Assembly (NCBI RefSeq): GCF_013282095.1
Contig: NZ_BLTJ01000003.1
Location: 1 to 64,000 of the forward strand
Direction of reading: 5' to 3'
Length of the DNA stretch: 64,000 nt
Source of the DNA: Enterocloster alcoholdehydrogenati
Lineage (GTDB): Bacteria > Bacillota > Clostridia > Lachnospirales > Lachnospiraceae
Shown: positions 46,273-55,191 of the stretch, one piece after another
Layout: every line of letters begins with the position of its first letter
Position numbering within the stretch: position 1 is the stretch's first letter
The notes under the pieces: model-generated
What the model was told of the DNA's origin: nothing
What the model saw: only the letters and a program-made list of their open reading frames with translations
Databases searched by the model: none
Made by a program: the position numbers and the translations under genes

Positions 46273-47096
46273 CGGCAAAACGTGACAAATGGGGAGTCCT
46301 CATGCAGCTTTTGTGCCTTTTGCTGGCCTTTTTCATGCTGTTCCCCATCCTGTATGCCTGTTCTGTTTCGCTTATGGAGCAGAAAGCGGTGCTGGCTTCT
46401 CCGCCTCATTTCCTGCCTCCTGAGGTGACATTTGAAAACTATGTGACTGCATTTACAAGAACCACTCTGCCAAGATACATGGTAAATTCCTTTGTGGTTG
46501 CCGTTATATGCAGCGTCAGCCGTGTACTGGTGGCGTGTATGTCAGCCTTTGCATTTTCCTTTATGGAATTTAAGGGAAAAAAGATTCTGTTCTTTTTAAC
46601 CCTCAGCACGATGATGATTCCGCCGGATGTACTGATCGTGGCTAATTTTACCACTATCAGCCAGATGAAACTGGTAAATACCTACATGGGTATTTGTTCG
46701 GTTTATCTTGTATCTGCGGCCAATATTTTTATGCTGCGGCAGCATTTTCTGGGATTTTCCAAAAGCCTGAAGGAGGCGGCGGCTATTGACGGGTGCGGAA
46801 ACCTGCGGTTTTTCTTTCGTATCCTGATGCCTACCAGCCGCCCGGTGGTTACTACTGTGTTCCTCTCGTCCTTTGTTAATGTCTGGAATCAGTATGTGTG
46901 GCCCATGCTTGTTACCAACAAAAACGAACTAAGAACCATACAGGTGGGAATTACCATGCTCAAAGACCGGGAATCTGCTGTATTCGGGCCAGTTATGGCC
47001 GGTGTTGTGGTAGCTCTTATTCCTACGGTGCTGCTCTTTGTCGTATTTCAGAAACAGATCGTGGCGGGCATGATGTCCGGTGCGGTGAAAGAATAA
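46269..47096 (+). CDS. Sugar ABC importer permease (UgpE/MalG-like, CUT1)
   Basis: A 275-residue permease with six helices. The EAA loop is SLKEAAAIDGCGNLRFFFR, and the preceding NTYMGICSVYLVSAANIFMLR is usual for the MalG class. It starts at 46269, overlapping the partner permease by four bases; a frame extension upstream has no ribosome site. Confidence 0.93.
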   Translation: MTAKRDKWGVLMQLLCLLLAFFMLFPILYACSVSLMEQKAVLASPPHFLPPEVTFENYVTAFTRTTLPRYMVNSFVVAVICSVSRVLVACMSAFAFSFMEFKGKKILFFLTLSTMMIPPDVLIVANFTTISQMKLVNTYMGICSVYLVSAANIFMLRQHFLGFSKSLKEAAAIDGCGNLRFFFRILMPTSRPVVTTVFLSSFVNVWNQYVWPMLVTNKNELRTIQVGITMLKDRESAVFGPVMAGVVVALIPTVLLFVVFQKQIVAGMMSGAVKE

Positions 47097-47121
47097 TTAA
47101 AAAGGGAAAGGAAATGAAAAA

Positions 47122-48492
47122 ATGAAGAAGAACGTTTTGATGCCTTTTGCGGCAGCAGCTGTGGTTATGATGGGCCTTACGGCCTGCCAGAATGGTTCTC
47201 ATGGGGAGAACGCGCCGGCCTCTCAGGAAAAGGGGAGCAATTCAGGGATGACCGAGATTACATTTTGGCATTCCATGGACAGTGTGTTTGGAGAGATCAC
47301 TCAGAAGCAGGTGGATCAGTTTAATGACACTATCGGAAAAGAGAAGAATATTCATGTGACGCCGGTCTTTCAGAACTGGCCCGGTACAGACGCCCTCTCT
47401 GCCGCCATGCCTACAGACGATATTAAAAATATGCCGGACGTGATCCAGCTTTACAGCGAAAGTGTTAATCTGCTGCGCGACTATAAGCGTACCGTCTGGG
47501 CTGAGGACAGGTTCACAGAGGATGGAAGCCTTAAAAAAGAGGATCTGATGCCGGGAGCGGCCAAAGAGTATTCCATTAACGGTAAGATGATCGGTGTGCC
47601 GTGGACGGCATCAGCCCTTTTGCTGTATTACAATCAGGATTATCTGGATCAGGCCGGTGTTTCCGTTCCAAAGACTATTGGGGAAATGGCAGAGGCACTT
47701 CCTGTTCTGGCGGAAAAGACAGACGCAGAGTACGGATTAAATGTGCGTGTGAATCAGTATGAACTGGAAAACTGGATCGAGACCCAGGGGGCGTCAGGCA
47801 GTGAATTTGGAAACAATGACAATGGTCATGACGGCTATGTCACAGAGCTTGCCTGTGCATCAAACGGCACATTGGATCGGTTTCTGACGGAATGGGAAAA
47901 GGTGGTAAAGAGCGGTGCCTACAAGCCGTCAAAGGATTCTGTAAATGAAGAATTTGCTGCTGGTATGCACGCTATGGTTATCATGACCAGCTCCCGGATT
48001 CCTACGGTCAGTGAATTGGTAGGAGACAGCTTTAACTGGGGCGTTGCGGCAATTCCTACGGTATCTGCAGATGATATCGGAGGAGCCTATCCAAGCGGTT
48101 CCGGGCTGTTTATGCTGGATCGAGACGACGAGGCAAAGAAGGCGGCAGCCTGGGAATTTGTGCAGTATATGGCTTCTGATAAGGCACAGGCAATGTGGGT
48201 TGAGGGAACCGGATATACGCCGGTGAACGTAAAGGCACAGGAAGTGGATACCTACAAGCAGGCAGTGGAGGCAGAGCCGAAGCTTCAGGTTCCCTACGAT
48301 GTGCTGATGCAGTCAGGAACCTCTGTGATTCCCGCCTTTATTCCCAACAACAGCACCATTGATACGGTAATCAAGGATGCAATGCTGTCCTTTGGTGACG
48401 GAACCGCTGACAGAGAGGAAACCTTTGAAGCGATAAAGGATGGCGTTTCCAAGGCTCTGGAGGATTATTACAGGGCGAATCCCATCGAATAA
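47122..48492 (+). CDS. Sugar ABC importer substrate-binding lipoprotein (SBP family 1)
   Basis: A 456-residue binding protein with a signal peptide, lipobox LTAC (Cys22) and a flexible linker. EITFWHSMDSVFGEITQKQVDQF is the usual family 1 beginning; IGVPWTASALLLYYNQDYLD and AAWEFVQYMASDKAQAMW are later landmarks. It delivers ligand to the two permeases encoded just before it. The adjacent nucleoside hydrolase suggests a nucleoside or N-glycoside as ligand; relatives bind oligosaccharides or glycerol phosphate, so this is tentative. Confidence 0.92.
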   Translation: MKKNVLMPFAAAAVVMMGLTACQNGSHGENAPASQEKGSNSGMTEITFWHSMDSVFGEITQKQVDQFNDTIGKEKNIHVTPVFQNWPGTDALSAAMPTDDIKNMPDVIQLYSESVNLLRDYKRTVWAEDRFTEDGSLKKEDLMPGAAKEYSINGKMIGVPWTASALLLYYNQDYLDQAGVSVPKTIGEMAEALPVLAEKTDAEYGLNVRVNQYELENWIETQGASGSEFGNNDNGHDGYVTELACASNGTLDRFLTEWEKVVKSGAYKPSKDSVNEEFAAGMHAMVIMTSSRIPTVSELVGDSFNWGVAAIPTVSADDIGGAYPSGSGLFMLDRDDEAKKAAAWEFVQYMASDKAQAMWVEGTGYTPVNVKAQEVDTYKQAVEAEPKLQVPYDVLMQSGTSVIPAFIPNNSTIDTVIKDAMLSFGDGTADREETFEAIKDGVSKALEDYYRANPIE

Positions 48493-48530
48493 GGGAAAAA
48501 GAGTAAGAGAAACAGGAAAGGAATTTGTGT

Positions 48531-49460
48531 GTGAAACGAGTAATCATTGACTGTGATCCCAGTGCGGACGATGCGCTGGCTCTGATGCTTGCGGCGGCTT
48601 CGCCGGAACTTTCTCTGGAGGCGGTAACAGCGGTTTGCGGTGTCTGTGACGTGCGCCAGAGCGCGAATAACGCACTGAAGATTCTGGAACTGTGCGGCTG
48701 CTCCGAGATTCCGGTGGCTGCGGGGGCCTCGCAGCCTTTAAAGAGAAAACTGGAATTTGACGGAAAATACTGCGGCTGCGATGGGCTTTCGGAGACGGAG
48801 CTTAAGCCCGCCTCCTCCTGCCTGTCAGAGCTGCCGGCATCAGAGCTGCTCCATCAGCGCCTGGAAGCCCATCCGGGGGAAATCTATATCATATCTATTG
48901 CACCCATGACAAATCTGGCGGAACTTCTGATGAAATATCCTCAGAGCAGGTCGCAGATTGCAGGGATCTACACCATAAACGGCTCCTATGGCGTAGCTTC
49001 GGATAAGAGCTGCTGGAATCCGCGCCCCAGCTGGAATGTGCGTACGGACCCGGAGGCGGCAAAGCTGGTGATCGAATCAGGGATCCCAATCACAGCCGCC
49101 GGACTGGATGTGACCATGCAGCTTAAAAACCATATGACAGAACGTATTCTCACAGAGGGGAATAAGGAAAGCTGGGCTTACCGTTTTCTGGAAAAATCTA
49201 TAGATTTTAATCGGAGACGGGGGCTTGAGCCATACAGTCTTCTTGTGGACGCCATGGCTGCTGCGGCGGCAGTCAGGCCTGAAATCGCCCGGTATATCCA
49301 GGGGAAGGCGGCAGTATCCGATCAGGACGGCCTTATGTGCGGCCAGACTCTGTTTGGTGTGAAAGGATACGCAGATGCCTGGAATTCGGATGTGAGGGCC
49401 GCCTGCAGCTTTGACTTTGATACATACATTGATCTGTTCCTAGAAAGGGTTTTTTCATGA
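48531..49460 (+). CDS. Nucleoside hydrolase family protein
   Basis: A 309-residue protein of the inosine-uridine nucleoside hydrolase fold. The calcium-binding N-terminal cluster is DCDPSADDALAL (canonical DxDPGxDD), and the middle motif is WNVRTDPEAAKLVIESG. In the C-terminal motif the calcium Asp is kept but the usual catalytic His before it is Val (SLLVDAMAAAA), so leaving-group activation may differ. It would cleave an N-glycosidic bond in the cytoplasm to release a sugar and base. A GTG start at 48531 is chosen because GGAAAGG lies at good distance, while a TTG at 48525 is too close. Overlaps the next gene as ATGA. Confidence 0.88.
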   Translation: MKRVIIDCDPSADDALALMLAAASPELSLEAVTAVCGVCDVRQSANNALKILELCGCSEIPVAAGASQPLKRKLEFDGKYCGCDGLSETELKPASSCLSELPASELLHQRLEAHPGEIYIISIAPMTNLAELLMKYPQSRSQIAGIYTINGSYGVASDKSCWNPRPSWNVRTDPEAAKLVIESGIPITAAGLDVTMQLKNHMTERILTEGNKESWAYRFLEKSIDFNRRRGLEPYSLLVDAMAAAAAVRPEIARYIQGKAAVSDQDGLMCGQTLFGVKGYADAWNSDVRAACSFDFDTYIDLFLERVFS

Positions 49461-50341
49461 AATTATCCACTTCCAGCAATATTGTATTTGACCGGCCGGA
49501 CGGCTCCGCTGTGTCAATGGAACGCATGATGCGCTATGCAAAGGAGGCGGGCTTTGACACGCTGGATATCAGCTTTTACGACTGGTCTCTCCCAGGATCT
49601 CCGTTTCTTGAGGATGGATGGAGAGCCTGGATTGATCAGGTAGCGGAGGAAAAGGAACGTCTTGGAATGAAATTTGGCCAGTGCCATGCCTATACGTATA
49701 ATTTCCTTGATCCCTCCCTGACAGCAGAGGAGCGCGGCCGCCATGAAGAGCTGGTGCTGCGTTCTATTGAATGCTGTTATATCGTTGGTTCCAGGCTCTG
49801 TGTGACCCACCCGGACACGGATTATAATGCCTCCCGCCTGATGGCGGTTTCAGAGGAGAAAAATGCAGCTTATTTCCGACAGCTGCTGGAAAAGACGGCC
49901 TCTTTTGAAATGTCTCTTGCCGTTGAAAATATGTGCGATATCACGATTGCCCCCAGAAGGAAATATGGCGCGTATCCTGAGGAGCTGGTAAGCCTTGCGG
50001 AGAAAATCAACGACAGCCGGTTTGGGATCTGCTGGGATTTTGAACACGCAGATATCATGCAGCAGAATCAGAGAGAGTCTCTTCGTCTAATTGGAAAATA
50101 CCTGTACGCCACCCATGTGTCAGACACCCACAGCGCCACTGACCCCGATCTTATGCACGTCCTTCCTCTCACCGGAACCATTCGCTGGGAAGAAGTTATG
50201 AAAGCTTTAAAGGAGATTGGCTATCAGGGGTATTTCAGCTTTGAAGTCAATAATTACGGCAGATATTTTCCGGAGTGCCTTCTTCCGGAAGCCCTCAGGC
50301 TGATGTACCATGTAGGGGAATATCTGATGAAGCTGGCATAA
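49457..50341 (+). CDS. Sugar phosphate isomerase/epimerase-like TIM-barrel protein
   Basis: A 294-residue protein of the AP-endonuclease-2/xylose-isomerase-like TIM-barrel family. Metal-binding residues appear in LAVENMCDI, GICWDFEHADI, YATHVSDTHS and FSFEVNN, consistent with a divalent-metal isomerase or epimerase. ATG overlaps the nucleoside hydrolase stop. Likely acts on the sugar released by the preceding enzyme. Exact reaction unknown. Confidence 0.87.
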   Translation: MKLSTSSNIVFDRPDGSAVSMERMMRYAKEAGFDTLDISFYDWSLPGSPFLEDGWRAWIDQVAEEKERLGMKFGQCHAYTYNFLDPSLTAEERGRHEELVLRSIECCYIVGSRLCVTHPDTDYNASRLMAVSEEKNAAYFRQLLEKTASFEMSLAVENMCDITIAPRRKYGAYPEELVSLAEKINDSRFGICWDFEHADIMQQNQRESLRLIGKYLYATHVSDTHSATDPDLMHVLPLTGTIRWEEVMKALKEIGYQGYFSFEVNNYGRYFPECLLPEALRLMYHVGEYLMKLA

Positions 50342-50655
50342 AATAAATATCGTTCAGCCACAGCTGCCCTATCTGCGGACAGCAGAACTGTTAAAAGGGG
50401 GCCGGTGCTTTTGCGTTTTCAAACCGTAAAAGCGTCGGCCCTCTTTTGCTGTCCTTTCATAAAGCGGAAATACCCAGATACATTCCGTCTGGAAATGACG
50501 GTCTGCTCAGCAAAAGGCGTTTTTCCGGGAAATGGAACTTGAAACACAGATTTTTATGGATTATACTGGGACATATCCGGGCAGCGTCAAAATTGTCCGG
50601 CCGTACAGCTGTTTTTGCTGGATACAGAACAATTACAAACGAGGAGCGTTTTCAA
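50342..50655 (+). other. Intergenic region between the sugar cassette and nth
   Basis: About 315 bases. The first part holds the terminator at 50397-50448. The following 200 bases form the nth leader; the frame stays open but without family similarity. No RNA gene or clear promoter was seen. Confidence 0.5.
50397..50448 (+). terminator. Terminator of the sugar/nucleoside cassette
   Basis: GGGGGCCGGTGCTTTTGCG pairs with CGTAAAAGCGTCGGCCCTC around TTTTCAAAC, followed by TTTT. Confidence 0.85.
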
Positions 50656-51438
50656 ATGCCCAGAATGAAAAAAGAGACAAAAGCCGCCCGGTCAAGGCGG
50701 GTGGAGCAGATTTTGGAGGCTTTGGATCGGGAATACGGAACAGAGCTTGTCTGCTATTTAAACCACGAGACACCCTGGCAGCTGCTGATTGCCGTGATTT
50801 TAAGCGCGCAGTGCACAGACGCCAGAGTGAATATCGTGACAGCAGATCTGTTTCAGAAATATCCGACCCTTGAGGACTTTGCGGCGGCGGATGTAAAGGA
50901 AATGGAGCAGGACATCCGATCCATCGGATTTTTCCACAATAAGGCTAAAAATATTATTCTCTGCGCGAAGGCTCTGGTGGAGCGGTTCGCGGGCCAGGTG
51001 CCCAGTTCCTTAGAGGATCTCACATCTCTGGCCGGAGTGGGAAGAAAAACGGCTAATGTGATCCGGGGAAACATTTACCATGAGCCAAGTATTGTGGTAG
51101 ATACCCATGTAAAACGAATCTCCAGAAAGCTGGGGCTGACAGCAGAAGAGGATCCTGAAAAGGTGGAATATGACCTGATGAAGGTTCTGCCCAAGGAGCG
51201 CTGGATTTTGTGGAATATCCATATCATCACATTGGGACGCACCATCTGTACAGCCAGGAACCCCAGATGCGGGGATTGCTTTTTAAAGGAATACTGTCCA
51301 GCCTGTGAGGAGCCGGCGCTGTTTGCCGGAAAACGTACCGTTTCCGCTGAAAATAAGATAAACGGGAAGCAGATGCTTTCCCGGAATAAGAAATGTGACG
51401 GTCAGGATGGGCTGAAGAATGGAGGAAAAGAGCGATGA
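50656..51438 (+). CDS. nth: Endonuclease III (DNA glycosylase/AP lyase)
   Basis: A 260-residue base-excision enzyme that removes oxidised pyrimidines and cuts at the abasic site. The helix-hairpin-helix LAGVGRKTANVI (about 125-136) contains the catalytic Lys131, and VDTHVKR the catalytic Asp149. The [4Fe-4S] ligands are Cys198, 205, 208 and 214 in CTARNPRCGDCFLKEYC. About 45 residues beyond the cluster form a basic tail not needed by the family. The ATG at 50656 has GAGGAG upstream. It overlaps the exonuclease gene as ATGA, forming a small repair operon. Confidence 0.95.
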   Translation: MPRMKKETKAARSRRVEQILEALDREYGTELVCYLNHETPWQLLIAVILSAQCTDARVNIVTADLFQKYPTLEDFAAADVKEMEQDIRSIGFFHNKAKNIILCAKALVERFAGQVPSSLEDLTSLAGVGRKTANVIRGNIYHEPSIVVDTHVKRISRKLGLTAEEDPEKVEYDLMKVLPKERWILWNIHIITLGRTICTARNPRCGDCFLKEYCPACEEPALFAGKRTVSAENKINGKQMLSRNKKCDGQDGLKNGGKER

Positions 51439-52148
51439 CATCTTCCTATATTGCCCTTGATTTAGAAACTACCGGGCTGGAATCACGGACAGAAAAGATT
51501 ACGGAGGCGGCGGCTTTAAAGGTCATAGACGGAGAGATACATGGGCGTTTTGTAACGCTTATTAATCCCGGACGGGCCATTACAAAGAAGATTACAGAAC
51601 TGACAGGGATCACTGATGAGATGGTAAAGGATGCCCCGGCCATGGAGGAGGTGATCGGGGAACTTTTGAAGTTTTCTGAGGGCCTGCCTCTCCTGGGCCA
51701 TAATATCTCCTTTGATTACCGTTTTTTAAAGCAGGCGGCGGTAAACAGCCATTTGGAATGTGAGAGGGACGCTGTGGATACGCTGCTGCTGTGCCGCAGC
51801 CTGATGCCTGCGGATGAAAAGAAGAATTTAAGCGCTGCCTGCGCCTTCTACCATATCCCGCAGTCCACAGCCCACCGGGCAGAGGCGGATGCAGAATCGG
51901 CCCATCTTCTGTACCGGAAGCTTTGTTCGCTTTACGGGAAGGAACGAGAGGAACTCTTTCGTCCCCATCCCCTGATCCACAAGGCAAAACGGGAGCAGCC
52001 GGCTACAAAAAGGCAAAAAGAATACTTGCAGGAATTGATAAAATGTCATAGAATAGACATAACTCTGCAGATGGATTGTTTAAGCCGCAGCGAAGCGTCG
52101 CGGCTCATTGACACGATCATTCTGCAGCGGGGAAGGCTGAGAGAGTAG
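51435..52148 (+). CDS. DEDDh 3'-5' exonuclease (DNA polymerase III epsilon-like)
   Basis: A 237-residue exonuclease. The DEDDh residues are Asp9 and Glu11 in ALDLETTGL, Asp in GHNISFDYRFL, and His147/Asp152 in HRAEADA. After the catalytic domain (about 1-175) comes a small helical C-terminus (ATKRQKEYLQELI, LSRSEASRLID) of a kind often attached to such exonucleases in Clostridia. Coupled to nth by a four-base overlap. Probably trims DNA ends during repair. Confidence 0.9.
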   Translation: MTSSYIALDLETTGLESRTEKITEAAALKVIDGEIHGRFVTLINPGRAITKKITELTGITDEMVKDAPAMEEVIGELLKFSEGLPLLGHNISFDYRFLKQAAVNSHLECERDAVDTLLLCRSLMPADEKKNLSAACAFYHIPQSTAHRAEADAESAHLLYRKLCSLYGKEREELFRPHPLIHKAKREQPATKRQKEYLQELIKCHRIDITLQMDCLSRSEASRLIDTIILQRGRLRE

Positions 52149-52202
52149 ACAGCCTGATTTCCCGCAGGAGTAATGGTTTCATTTATTAAAGAGGTGAAAG
52201 AA

Positions 52203-52313
52203 ATGATGAATATGAGAGACCCTAAGATGAAAAAGATCATTTCAACGGTCATCGTTGTGATCCTGGTGCTGGCTATGATCGTGCCTATGGCACTGAGCGC
52301 GCTGATGTATTAA
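52203..52313 (+). CDS. Small single-pass membrane peptide (36 residues)
   Basis: The short frame begins with ATG ATG behind AAAGAGGTGA at ideal distance and ends in TAA. The product starts MMNMRDPKMKK, then has one hydrophobic helix (IISTVIVVILVLAMIVPMA) and ends ALSALMY. Both the strong ribosome site and the basic-then-hydrophobic layout argue for a real gene. It lies 54 bases after the exonuclease and 63 bases before the VanW-type gene. Function unknown; it could be a membrane-anchoring or regulatory peptide. Confidence 0.72.
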   Translation: MMNMRDPKMKKIISTVIVVILVLAMIVPMALSALMY

Positions 52314-52376
52314 CAGGAATTGAAATCCGGTCGGCAGAGGGGAACCGGAGCCAGATTAGGAAAAGGAAATGTGAGA

Positions 52377-54077
52377 ATGAAAAATAAAATGTGGAGAAAT
52401 GCCCTGACTGTCATGGCGGCAGCCGGGGCGCTGTGGGCCTTCCCTGGGACGGCTAAGGCGGCTCCCGTGCTTCCGGAGGGGATCCGTGTGCAGGGACAGG
52501 ACCTGGCCGGGAAAACCTGTGGGGAGGCCCGTGATGCAATAGAGGCTTATGTCAATGAACTTGGCGGCCGGAAGGTGGTGCTGACCGTTGATGGAGAGGA
52601 CGAAGAGACCACGGCCGGAGCGCTGGGACTGTACTGGAGCAATGAAAACAGCATACAGGAGGAATTGGAAAAGTATGCAGGCGGCAGTCTGATCCGTCAG
52701 TATATGGTGGAAAAGGATCTGAAGGAGACTCCGTTGGAGCTTTCGCTTGAGACATCCGTGGATGAGGAGAAGGTAAACGCCTTTGTGGAGGAGCAGAGCA
52801 GGGATGTGCTGACTCCGCCTCAGAACGCCTCCATTCGCCGGGAAAACGGCGCCTTTGTGATAACAGAGGCGGTGGAGGGACGGACGGTGGATACGGCAGC
52901 CACAGCTGCAGCGCTAAATGCCTCCCTGGCAGACGGGCAGGAGGGCGCTGTGGTGACGGAGGCGGTGATCACCAAAAAGCAGCCGGACATCACCTCTGAG
53001 GATCTGGCTTCCATCCAGGATGTGCTGGGAACCTGCACCACAGATTTTTCCAGCAGCGGGGCGTCCCGCTCTACCAATGTTTCGGTAGGTGCGGCCAAGA
53101 TAAACGGCCGTGTGCTGATGCCGGGAGAGGTACTCTCCGGTTATCAGTGCCTTCAGCCTTTTACCACGGCAAACGGCTACAAGACGGCGGCTGCCTATGA
53201 GAACGGCAAGGTTGTGGACAGTATCGGCGGAGGCGTGTGCCAGATCGCCACGACTCTTTACGGCGCTTCTCTCCAGGCGGAGGTGGAGATTGTGCAGCGG
53301 CAGAATCATTCCATGATCGTTACCTACGTCAAGCCGTCCATGGATGCGGCAATCGCAGGAACCTATAAGGACATCAAGATAAAAAATAATTACAGCACTC
53401 CCATTTATGTAGAAGGATATACATCAGGAAAACAACTGACATTTACAATATATGGAAAAGAGACACGTCCCTCAGGCCGGAAGGTGGAGTATGTATCAGA
53501 GACCCTGGGAACTACGAACCCCGGAGAGCCTCAGATAATTGTAGACAACACCCTGGCTCCGGGAGCAAAGGTGCGTGTTCAGTCCTCCCACACGGGTCTC
53601 AGATCCAGGCTCTGGAAGGTAGTGACCGTAGACGGCGTTGAGCAGGAGCGGACCCTGTTGAATCAGGACACCTACAATGCATCCAAGGCCATATACCGGG
53701 TAGGACCATCGGCTCCGGTGAGTGCACCGGCCGAGACGGCTCCTTCAGGAGGGACGAACACACCTCCAGCTGCGGAGACAGAAGGCGGGCAGACGGCTGA
53801 AAACCCGGGAACAGATGAAGGAACCTCCGGCGGCGGGGCAGATACAGGCGGTTCTCCGTCTGCCGGCCCTGGTGAGACTGTATCCGGCGGGCCGGGAGCG
53901 GCAGAAAACAAAACCTCATCCAGCGGAGCTGGTACAGCAGAGGGAGGAGCGTCCTCCGGCGGACCGGGAGCGGCAGAAAGCGCCAATGGGCCGGGCGGAT
54001 CAGGGGCGGCAGATCCTGCCGCCTTAAGCGGCCCCGGTGCGGCGGTTTCTTCTGGATCCGGGGAGGTGGCCCAGTGA
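52377..54077 (+). CDS. Secreted VanW-family protein with low-complexity tail
   Basis: A 566-residue exported protein. A signal peptide (about 1-28, ending AKA) is followed by a peptidoglycan-binding-4-like region (about 35-215), the VanW domain (about 225-380, with SVGAAKINGRVLMPGEVLSGY and GGGVCQIATTLYGA), and a G5-like segment (about 390-455). The last 110 residues are a Gly/Ser/Ala/Pro tail with repeats of the form GGPGAAE. VanW proteins are linked to cell-wall and glycopeptide-resistance loci but have no proven activity. The ATG at 52377 follows AAAAGG; a GTG six bases earlier is possible. Confidence 0.9.
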   Translation: MKNKMWRNALTVMAAAGALWAFPGTAKAAPVLPEGIRVQGQDLAGKTCGEARDAIEAYVNELGGRKVVLTVDGEDEETTAGALGLYWSNENSIQEELEKYAGGSLIRQYMVEKDLKETPLELSLETSVDEEKVNAFVEEQSRDVLTPPQNASIRRENGAFVITEAVEGRTVDTAATAAALNASLADGQEGAVVTEAVITKKQPDITSEDLASIQDVLGTCTTDFSSSGASRSTNVSVGAAKINGRVLMPGEVLSGYQCLQPFTTANGYKTAAAYENGKVVDSIGGGVCQIATTLYGASLQAEVEIVQRQNHSMIVTYVKPSMDAAIAGTYKDIKIKNNYSTPIYVEGYTSGKQLTFTIYGKETRPSGRKVEYVSETLGTTNPGEPQIIVDNTLAPGAKVRVQSSHTGLRSRLWKVVTVDGVEQERTLLNQDTYNASKAIYRVGPSAPVSAPAETAPSGGTNTPPAAETEGGQTAENPGTDEGTSGGGADTGGSPSAGPGETVSGGPGAAENKTSSSGAGTAEGGASSGGPGAAESANGPGGSGAADPAALSGPGAAVSSGSGEVAQ

Positions 54078-54670
54078 GGACGGCAGGACAGAAAACAGGC
54101 GGTTTTGAGAAGCGGGATGGTCAGATGAAACCAGGGCAGGAACTGGTTTTAGCCGGATCGGTGGGACTGGCGGGAGCCAGGATCATCGGACAGCATAAAA
54201 AAGGAATACTGGAGCAGTATTTTTCACCGTCATTTCTGAGGGAACTGTACCAGAAGGACACATATTCCGTAAAGGACTGGATGGAGAACGCATCGGCAAA
54301 TAAAACGGCTGCGGCAACTGCCTGGGAATACGCGGGAGAGGGCGGCATCCTTGCAGCACTCTGGGAGCTTTCCGGCGTCTACTGCACCGGGATCGACATT
54401 GACCTGCGTATGCTCCCCATTCATCAGGTTACAGTAGAGGTATGCGAGCGGTTTGAGTTAAACCCATACAGGCTGTTTTGTGCAAACTGTGTGATCCTTG
54501 CGGCGGATCAGGGAGGACAGCTGGTGAGACAGCTGCGCCAGGCCCATATTCCCGCTGCAGTGATCGGAAGCGTTGAGACAGGCATCACCAGACGGATTCG
54601 TCACGGAGAGGAGACAGCCGGCTATCTGGAACGCCCCCAGCCTGATGAGCTTAGAAGGCTCGGACTGTAA
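54074..54670 (+). CDS. AIR synthase-related C-terminal domain protein (lone PurM/HypE-like C-domain)
   Basis: A 198-residue protein. Residues about 85-195 match the C-terminal domain of the PurM/HypE/SelD group (YAGEGGILAALWELSG, VTVEVCERFELNPYRLFCANC, LRQAHIPAAVIGSVE). The ATP-binding N-terminal domain that enzymes of this group need is absent, so it cannot work alone as a synthase. It begins with GTG overlapping the VanW stop, with GGGAGG seven bases upstream; an ATG at 54125 is a weaker alternative. Role unknown; it could bind a nucleotide or a partner protein. Confidence 0.8.
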   Translation: MRTAGQKTGGFEKRDGQMKPGQELVLAGSVGLAGARIIGQHKKGILEQYFSPSFLRELYQKDTYSVKDWMENASANKTAAATAWEYAGEGGILAALWELSGVYCTGIDIDLRMLPIHQVTVEVCERFELNPYRLFCANCVILAADQGGQLVRQLRQAHIPAAVIGSVETGITRRIRHGEETAGYLERPQPDELRRLGL

Positions 54671-54708
54671 GGAGACGGGCAATATAGAATGGAGGAAGGT
54701 AAAAGGTT

Positions 54709-55191
54709 ATGAGAGAAAAAATTCTGGCAGTGATTGAGAAAAACAGCAGGATCGATATAAAGGATTTGGCGGTCTTACTGGGAGAGAGCGAGATCGCAGT
54801 GGCAAATGAGATTGCAGAGATGGAAAAAGAGCATATCATCTGCGGCTACCATACTCTGATTAACTGGGACAATACCAGCGAAGAAAAGGTAGTGGCTCTG
54901 ATTGAGGTAAAGGTAACGCCTCAGCGGGGCATGGGATTTGATAAGATTGCGGAGCGTATTTATCAGTACAGTGAGGTAAATGCCGTATATCTGATGAGCG
55001 GATCCTTTGACTTTACTGTATTTATTGAAGGCAAGACCATGCGTCAGGTGGCCCAGTTCGTATCTGATAAGCTGGCTCCCATGGAGGCGGTTTTAAGCAC
55101 AGCAACTCATTTTGTACTGAAAAAATATAAGGATCACGGCACCATTATCAGCGAGCCGGTCCAGGATGAAAGGATGCTGATCACACCATGA
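54709..55191 (+). CDS. Lrp/AsnC-family transcriptional regulator
   Basis: A 160-residue regulator. The N-terminal helix-turn-helix is ILAVIEKNSRIDIKDLAVLL followed by EIAVANEIAEME, and residues about 70-145 form the RAM (ACT-like) ligand and oligomer domain (MSGSFDFTVFIEGKTM). ATG after GGAGG. Its stop overlaps the aminotransferase as ATGA, so it likely senses an amino acid and controls that gene. Confidence 0.93.
   Translation: MREKILAVIEKNSRIDIKDLAVLLGESEIAVANEIAEMEKEHIICGYHTLINWDNTSEEKVVALIEVKVTPQRGMGFDKIAERIYQYSEVNAVYLMSGSFDFTVFIEGKTMRQVAQFVSDKLAPMEAVLSTATHFVLKKYKDHGTIISEPVQDERMLITP

Noticed and set aside
49333-49527. Minus-strand open frame across the nucleoside hydrolase/isomerase junction
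   Set aside because: Shadow of two well-supported plus-strand genes; no ribosome site or domain.
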